In this document: positions 6,552 to 11,675 of the stretch, piece after piece
Layout: each line of letters starts with the position of its first letter
Numbering within the stretch: the first letter of the stretch is position 1
Source: DASPHG01 sp963748315
GTDB lineage: Bacteria; Actinomycetota; Thermoleophilia; Solirubrobacterales; Thermoleophilaceae
Length of the DNA: 11,675 nt
Assembly: GCA_963748315.1 (NCBI GenBank)
Contig: CAVVIK010000007.1
Span: 1 to 11,675, forward strand
Direction of reading: 5' to 3'
Notes under the pieces: generated by a model
Seen by the model: only the letters and a program-made list of their open reading frames with translations
The model's database searches: none
What the model was told of the DNA's origin: nothing
Program-made: the position numbers and the translations under genes

Positions 6552-6947
6552 ATGCCGAGCATCAATCAGCTCGTCCGCAAGGGACGCACGAGGCCGAAGA
6601 AGAAGGTTTCGACCCCGGGCCTGAAGTCCGGCCAGGGGCGCAAGAAGCGCATCGCCGCACCGCAGCGGCGTGGGGTGTGCACGCGCGTCTATACGACTAC
6701 GCCGAAGAAGCCGAACTCGGCGCTGCGCAAGGTCGCGCGCGTCCGGCTCACGAACGGGATGGAGGTCACCACCTACATCCCCGGCGAGGGCCACAACCTC
6801 CAGGAGCACTCCGTCGTCCTCGTGCGCGGTGGCCGCGTGAAGGACCTGCCGGGCGTGCGCTACAAGGTCGTCCGCGGCACGCTCGACGCCGCCGGCGTCT
6901 CGGATCGCAAGAAGGCGCGCTCCCAGTACGGCGTGAAGGCCCGCTAG
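6552..6947 (+). CDS. rpsL: 30S ribosomal protein S12
   Basis: S12 sits at the decoding centre of the 30S subunit and monitors codon-anticodon pairing. The 131-residue protein carries the universal core: PQRRGVCTRV, TTTPKKPNSALRKVARVRL, IPGEGHNLQEHS and GGRVKDLPGVRY. K52 and K97 correspond to the two lysines (43 and 88 in mycobacterial numbering) at which streptomycin-resistance changes occur; both are wild type. Compared with the usual ~124 residues there are nine extra residues, GQGRKKRIA (about 27-35), placed in the N-terminal extension before PQRRG, and the C-terminus is slightly short. The message has no Shine-Dalgarno sequence. Only 2 nt separate its stop from rpsG, so the two are translationally coupled. 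rpoB/rpoC, often directly upstream in actinobacteria, are absent; a transporter gene is there instead. Confidence 0.98.
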   Translation: MPSINQLVRKGRTRPKKKVSTPGLKSGQGRKKRIAAPQRRGVCTRVYTTTPKKPNSALRKVARVRLTNGMEVTTYIPGEGHNLQEHSVVLVRGGRVKDLPGVRYKVVRGTLDAAGVSDRKKARSQYGVKAR

Positions 6948-6949
6948 CA

Positions 6950-7420
6950 GTGCCGCGCCGCGCTCAGGCACAGATCCGGCCGATCGAGGCCGACGCGCTT
7001 CACAACTCGAAGCTCGTCCAGCAGGTCATCAACAAGGTGATGGTGGACGGCAAGAAGTCGCTCGCCGAGCAGATCGTCTACGAGGCGCTCGGGATGCTCT
7101 CCCAGCGGAGCGGCCAGGAGCCCGTCGCCGCGCTCGAGGACTCGGTCAAGGCGCTCACTCCGGTGCTCGAGGTTCGCTCGCGCCGGGTCGGCGGCGCCAC
7201 CTACCAGGTCCCCGTCGAGGTTCCTCCGCGCCGGGCGCGCACGCTGGCCGTCCGGTGGCTGACGGAGTTCGCGCGCAACCGCCGCGAGAAGACCATGGCC
7301 GAGCGGCTCGCCGGCGAGCTGCTCGATGCGCAGAACCAGCAGGGCGGCGCTTTCAAGCGCAAGGACGACATCTACCGGATGGCCCAGGCCAACAAGGCCT
7401 TCGCCCACTACCGGTGGTAG
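6950..7420 (+). CDS. rpsG: 30S ribosomal protein S7
   Basis: S7 starts assembly of the 30S head by binding the 3' major domain of 16S rRNA and lines the E/P-site region. The 156 residues match the usual family length. Visible family signatures are NKVMVDGKKSLAEQIVYEAL, ALEDSVKALTPVLEVRSRRVGGATYQVPVEV (seen here in two successive parts: ALEDSVKALTPVLEV and RSRRVGGATYQVPVEV), RARTLAVRWL, and the C-terminal FKRKDDIYRMAQANKAFAHYRW. It begins with a GTG 2 nt after the rpsL stop, without its own clear Shine-Dalgarno site, which implies translational coupling to S12. In other bacteria S7 represses its own operon by binding the rpsL-rpsG junction; this 2-nt junction leaves little room for that structure. 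The next gene begins inside the last codons of rpsG. Confidence 0.98.
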   Translation: MPRRAQAQIRPIEADALHNSKLVQQVINKVMVDGKKSLAEQIVYEALGMLSQRSGQEPVAALEDSVKALTPVLEVRSRRVGGATYQVPVEVPPRRARTLAVRWLTEFARNRREKTMAERLAGELLDAQNQQGGAFKRKDDIYRMAQANKAFAHYRW

Positions 7421-7938
7421 TCGGCGACACCGCTCCCAACTTCGAGCTTCCCGACACGAGCGGCCAGACGCACGCGGTGCCCGCGGACCCGGGCCCGCCG
7501 GCGACGGTCATCGTCCAGACCTGCAACCACTGCCCGTACGTGATCGCCTGGAACCCGCGGCTGCGCCAGGTGGCCGAGGACTACGCGCCCAAGGGCGTGC
7601 GCTTCCTCCAGATCAACTCGAACGACGCGTCGCGCTATCCCGCGGACTCGCTCGACCACATGAAGCGGTTCGTGACGGATCAGTCCTGGCCGATCCCGTA
7701 CCTCTACGACGAGTCGCAGCAGGTTGCGCACGCGCTCGACGCCGTTGCGACCCCGCATGTCTTCGTCTTCGACTCGGAGCACCGGCTCGTCTACCAGGGC
7801 GCACCGGACTCCGACCACACCGATGACAGCCAGGGGGCCGCGTGGCTCCGCGGCGCGATCGACGCCGCTCTGGCCGGGGAGCAGCCGGACCCCGCGGAGA
7901 CGCCTCCGCGCGGCTGCAGCGTCAAGTGGCGCGAGTGA
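7414..7938 (+). CDS. Thioredoxin-like (redoxin/AhpC-TSA type) protein
   Basis: The 174-residue product has the thioredoxin fold of peroxiredoxin-like proteins. GDTAPNFELPDTSG is the typical redoxin N-terminus, TCNHCPYV holds a C37-x-x-C40 redox pair, and ATPHVFVFD contains the cis-Pro (P114) expected beside the active site. A third cysteine (C168) in the C-terminal GCSVKW motif is a feature I recall in this subfamily and may act as a resolving cysteine or metal ligand. There is no signal peptide, so it is likely a cytoplasmic disulfide reductase or thiol peroxidase; the partner is unknown. I chose the GTG at 7414, directly before the VGDTAPNF start. It overlaps the last 7 nt of rpsG in another frame, so translation is probably coupled to S7. 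Its 3' end overlaps the convergent membrane-protein gene by 17 bp. Confidence 0.85.
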   Translation: MVVGDTAPNFELPDTSGQTHAVPADPGPPATVIVQTCNHCPYVIAWNPRLRQVAEDYAPKGVRFLQINSNDASRYPADSLDHMKRFVTDQSWPIPYLYDESQQVAHALDAVATPHVFVFDSEHRLVYQGAPDSDHTDDSQGAAWLRGAIDAALAGEQPDPAETPPRGCSVKWRE

Positions 7939-8470
7939 CCTGACCGGGCGACCGCAGGCGAAGCACCCCCGCCGCGACCGCCAGCACTCCCGCTACCAGC
8001 TCGAACCAGAACGCAGGGCCCTTGACCGCCTCGGCCGAGGCGAAGCTCGAGCCGACCTCGCCCGTGCGGGTCGTGTCGGGCAGGTCGAAGGCCAACGTGA
8101 TCACGAGCACGAGGACGCCGGCGCCGATCAGCGCGAGCCCGGCGGGGCGCGAGCCGCCGAGGCCGGCCCCTACCGCCATCACGCCGACCAGGACCGCGAT
8201 CGGCACGAGCGCGAACGAGTGCTGCTCGCCCCCCGTCGTGTCGCAGCGGTCCGCGAGATCGGGGTCCGCGAGGTCGCTGCAGGTGGCCGTGGCGACGTCG
8301 ATCGAGAAGAGCGTCGTGACCTCCGTCAGGACGAGCAGGAGAGCCGCTGCCACGCCGATGCACAGGATCACCGGTCCAAGCGCTCCGCTACGCCTGAAAC
8401 GCGCGTGGAAAGCGGCAATTCCTCTGCTAGAGTCTCCGACCGCTTTCGGGTCGTCCCGGAGGCGTTTCAC
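7922..8470 (-). CDS. Four-helix membrane protein of unknown function
   Basis: The 182-residue protein has four hydrophobic helices: about 30-55 (ALGPVILCIG onward), 85-104 (ALVPIAVLVGVMAVGAG), 109-131 (GLALIGAGVLVLVITLAF) and 152-172 (FWFELVAGVLAVAAG). The loop after helix 1 holds two cysteines (TATCSDLADPDLADRCD) and probably lies outside the membrane, where they could form a disulfide. I recognise no named family. The start is uncertain: the GTG at 8470 gives a 28-residue basic N-terminus but has no Shine-Dalgarno sequence, and the candidate fusA promoter (8406-8433) would lie inside the gene, so the true start could be internal. It lies on the opposite strand to the str genes on both sides and overlaps the redoxin 3' end by 17 bp, so it must have its own promoter. 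Confidence 0.68.
   Translation of the reverse strand: MKRLRDDPKAVGDSSRGIAAFHARFRRSGALGPVILCIGVAAALLLVLTEVTTLFSIDVATATCSDLADPDLADRCDTTGGEQHSFALVPIAVLVGVMAVGAGLGGSRPAGLALIGAGVLVLVITLAFDLPDTTRTGEVGSSFASAEAVKGPAFWFELVAGVLAVAAGVLRLRSPGQVTRAT
8406..8433 (+). promoter_or_regulatory. Candidate promoter for fusA-tuf
   Basis: TGGAAA (8406-8411) resembles a -35 box. After a 16-bp spacer comes TAGAGT (8428-8433), preceded by TGC, making an extended -10 element TGCTAGAGT. Transcription would start near 8440 and leave a leader of about 145 nt before the fusA ATG. A separate promoter is expected here because an opposite-strand gene separates fusA from rpsL-rpsG. The TGCTAG core is shared with the candidate rpsL promoter. 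Confidence 0.45.
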
Positions 8471-8532
8471 GGAAGGATGGAGACCCCGACCACATAAAGC
8501 CGCCGACCCGGAAGCGACTTTGCGTGGATTGG

Positions 8533-8552
8533 GGCCCGGTAGGGCCTTTTTT
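8533..8552 (+). terminator. Hairpin plus T-tract upstream of fusA (attenuator or terminator)
   Basis: GGCCC (8533-8537) and GGGCC (8542-8546) form a perfect GC-rich 5-bp stem with a GGTA loop, followed directly by six T residues (8547-8552). This is the form of an intrinsic terminator on the plus strand, although the stem is short. It ends 32 nt before the fusA ATG. It could attenuate fusA-tuf transcription started near 8440. It could also stop read-through from rpsL-rpsG-redoxin after it crosses the opposite-strand gene. A competing stem, GGATTGGGGC (8526-8535) with GCTCCAAATCC (8555-8565, one bulged A), shares bases 8533-8535 and could act as an anti-terminator. Confidence 0.55.
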
Positions 8553-8584
8553 CTGCTCCAAATCCGGGAATAGATCGAATCGAC

Positions 8585-10714
8585 ATGCCTAGAAAGATCC
8601 CTCTAGAGAAGACGCGCAACATCGGCATCATGGCCCACATCGATGCCGGTAAGACGACGACGACCGAGCGCATCCTCTACTACACCGGCCGGACCCACAA
8701 GATGGGCGAGGTCCACGAGGGCGCCGCGGTCATGGATTGGATGGAGCAGGAGCAGGAGCGGGGCATCACGATCACGTCGGCCGCCACGACCGCGTCGTGG
8801 AAGGACTACCGGATCAACATCATCGATACGCCGGGCCACGTCGACTTCACCGTCGAGGTCGAGCGCTCGCTGCGCGTCCTCGACGGCGCGATCGCCCTCT
8901 TTGACTCGGTAGCCGGCGTCGAGCCGCAGTCCGAGACGGTCTGGCGCCAGGCCGACAAGTACCGCGTCCCGCGCATCGCCTACATCAACAAGATGGACCG
9001 CGTCGGCGCGGACTTCGACAAGGGCGTGCAGACGATGATCGACCGCCTCGGCGCGGTGCCGGTCCCGATCCAGCTTCCGATGGGAGCCGAGGCCGACTTC
9101 AAGGGGATCATCGATCTCGTCGCGATGAAGGCCGTCATCTACAAGGACGACCTCGGCAAGGAGTGGGAGGAGACCGACATCCCCGCCGAGTACCAGGAGC
9201 GCGCCGAGGAGGCCCGCACCGCCCTCGTCGAGGCCGTCGCCGAGTACGACGACAAGCTCATGGAGGACTACCTCGAGGGCAAGGACATCGAGGTCGACCG
9301 CCTGAAGGCCGACATCCGCAAGGCGACGCTCGACTTCCACGGCGGCGAGCGCCCGGCGCTCACTCCCGTCCTCTGCGGCTCGAGCTTCAAGAACAAGGGC
9401 GTGCAGCCGCTGCTCGACTCGGTGCTCGACTACCTGCCGAGCCCGCTCGACGTCCCGCCGGTCGAGGGCCTCGAGCCGGCGAAGAAGGGCGAGGAGGAGG
9501 ACACGCCGGCCGTGCGCGAGCCGAAGGACGACGCGCCGTTCGCCGCGCTCGCGTTCAAGGTCATGTCCGACCCGTTCGTCGGCAAGCTCACCTACTTCCG
9601 CGTGTACTCCGGCAAGCTCGAGGCCGGCGGCCGCGTGCTGAACGTCTCGACGGGCCGCACCGAGCGCGCGGGCCGCATCCTGATGATGCACGCGAACGAC
9701 CGCGAGGAGCAGCCGGAGATCTACGCGGGCGACATCGCCGCCGCGGTCGGCCTTAAGCAGACCTCGACCGGCGACACGCTGTGCGCCCCCGACGCGCCGA
9801 TCAAGCTCGAGACGATCGTGTTCCCCGAGCCGGTCGTGCACGTCTCGATCGAGCCGAAGACGAAGGTCGACCAGGAGAAGATGGCGACCGCGCTCGCGCG
9901 CCTCGCCGAGGAGGACCCGACGTTCCAGGTCCGCACCGACGAGGAGACCGGCCAGACCGTCATCTCGGGCATGGGCGAGCTCCACCTCGAGGTGATCGTC
10001 GACCGCATGAAGCGTGAGTTCAACGTCGAGGCCGGTGTCGGCCGGCCGCAGGTCGCCTATCGGGAGACGATCCGCGGCGAGGCCAAGAAGGTCGAGGGCA
10101 AGTTCATCCGCCAGACGGGCGGCTCCGGCCAGTACGGCGTCGTCTACATCGATCTCGAGCCATGCCCGGGCGAGGGCTTCGACTTCGTCAACAAGATCAA
10201 GGGCGGTTCGGTCCCGTCGGAGTTCATCCCGGCCGTCGAGAAGGGCATCGAGGAGGCGCTCGAGTCGGGCGTCAAGGCCGGCTTCCCGATGGTCGATGTC
10301 CGGGCGACCCTGGTCGACGGCAAGTACCACGACACCGACTCCTCGGAGGTCGCGTTCAAGATCGCCGGCTCGCTGGCGCTCAAGGAGGCCGCGCAGCGCG
10401 CGAAGCCCGTCCTGCTCGAGCCGATCATGGCCGTCGAGGTCGTCACGCCGCAGGAGTTCCTCGGCGACGTCATCGGCGACCTCTCGAAGCGCCGCGGCCG
10501 CGTCGAGGGCCAGGAGCCGCGCGGAAACGCCCTCGCGGTCCAGGCCCGGGTGCCCCTCGGCGAGATGTTCGGCTACGCGACCGATCTGCGCTCGAACACC
10601 CAGGGACGAGCCGCCTACAGCATGCAGTTCGAGCGCTATGAGGAAGTGCCGCCCAACATCGCCCAGGAGATCACCGAGCACCGCACGGGCGAGCCGGTTG
10701 GGGCCACCGCATAA
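8585..10714 (+). CDS. fusA: Translation elongation factor G
   Basis: EF-G is the GTPase that drives tRNA-mRNA translocation and, with RRF, ribosome recycling in the cytoplasm. The 709-residue frame carries all GTPase motifs: AHIDAGKT (G1, 17-24), RGITITSAATT (switch I/G2), DTPGHVDF (G3, from 81), NKMD (G4, 135-138) and the GSSFKNKG region (G5). Domains II-V follow, including the domain IV segment with GGSVPSEFIPAVEKGI and the C-terminal MFGYATDLRSNTQGRAAYSMQ region (seen as MFGYATDLRSNTQGR then AAYSMQFERYEEVP). The length is close to the usual ~700; a Lys/Glu-rich insert (KKGEEEDTPAVREPKDDAP) sits before domain II. The ATG at 8585 gives the standard N-terminus, but only a weak purine stretch lies upstream. 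The gene is separated from rpsG by about 1.16 kb and ends 44 nt before tuf. Confidence 0.98.
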   Translation: MPRKIPLEKTRNIGIMAHIDAGKTTTTERILYYTGRTHKMGEVHEGAAVMDWMEQEQERGITITSAATTASWKDYRINIIDTPGHVDFTVEVERSLRVLDGAIALFDSVAGVEPQSETVWRQADKYRVPRIAYINKMDRVGADFDKGVQTMIDRLGAVPVPIQLPMGAEADFKGIIDLVAMKAVIYKDDLGKEWEETDIPAEYQERAEEARTALVEAVAEYDDKLMEDYLEGKDIEVDRLKADIRKATLDFHGGERPALTPVLCGSSFKNKGVQPLLDSVLDYLPSPLDVPPVEGLEPAKKGEEEDTPAVREPKDDAPFAALAFKVMSDPFVGKLTYFRVYSGKLEAGGRVLNVSTGRTERAGRILMMHANDREEQPEIYAGDIAAAVGLKQTSTGDTLCAPDAPIKLETIVFPEPVVHVSIEPKTKVDQEKMATALARLAEEDPTFQVRTDEETGQTVISGMGELHLEVIVDRMKREFNVEAGVGRPQVAYRETIRGEAKKVEGKFIRQTGGSGQYGVVYIDLEPCPGEGFDFVNKIKGGSVPSEFIPAVEKGIEEALESGVKAGFPMVDVRATLVDGKYHDTDSSEVAFKIAGSLALKEAAQRAKPVLLEPIMAVEVVTPQEFLGDVIGDLSKRRGRVEGQEPRGNALAVQARVPLGEMFGYATDLRSNTQGRAAYSMQFERYEEVPPNIAQEITEHRTGEPVGATA

Positions 10715-10758
10715 CGAGTATGTTTTTCCGGTTCTACACGCAAAGGAGCGACTAGAAA

Positions 10759-11675
<917 letters not shown>

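Noticed and set aside
8477..8497. Six-codon leader peptide (METPTT) upstream of fusA
   Set aside because: GGAAGG directly touches the ATG, leaving no spacing for a ribosome site, and the peptide has no run of regulatory codons. Kept only as a remote possibility.

Overview
The window is GC-rich chromosomal DNA, most likely from an actinobacterium of the Thermoleophilia/Solirubrobacterales type. I infer this from remembered protein style, not from a search. The cues are an S12 protein with an actinobacterial core plus a short insertion, an F420-type PPOX enzyme, a cytochrome-b/sulfite-oxidase fusion, a NIPA-like DMT transporter, several GTG starts and few strong Shine-Dalgarno sites.

Layout. 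Positions 1-1881 hold three plus-strand genes: a small double-CxxC zinc-ribbon protein, an F420-type flavin/deazaflavin oxidoreductase, and a membrane-anchored molybdopterin oxidoreductase. The last two are broken by one-base insertions. Next comes a secreted M14 zinc carboxypeptidase (1977 to about 4215 or 4298) preceded by a perfect 19-bp palindrome. Two minus-strand genes converge on it: a secreted two-repeat beta-type protein (4223-4966) and a small HAD-fold protein (4983-5489). A 163-bp divergent spacer with a nested hairpin separates these from a NIPA-like DMT transporter (5653-6516).

From 6552 onward is the str (translation) cluster: rpsL, rpsG, then fusA and tuf (tuf is cut by the window end). 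It is not contiguous. A thioredoxin-like gene overlaps the end of rpsG, and a four-helix membrane protein on the opposite strand sits between it and fusA. fusA-tuf therefore probably has its own promoter, with a leader of about 145 nt that carries a hairpin plus T-tract (attenuator or terminator).

The most notable points are: (1) six inferred frameshifts between about 670 and 4141, all single-base gains, while the following 7.5 kb shows none, which looks more like sequence error than decay; (2) the split str cluster with a possible fusA attenuator; (3) a nine-residue insertion in S12; (4) two symmetrical upstream elements, before the peptidase and before the transporter. I saw no CRISPR array, tRNA, rRNA, insertion sequence or prophage, and no evidence of a wholly new multi-gene system.
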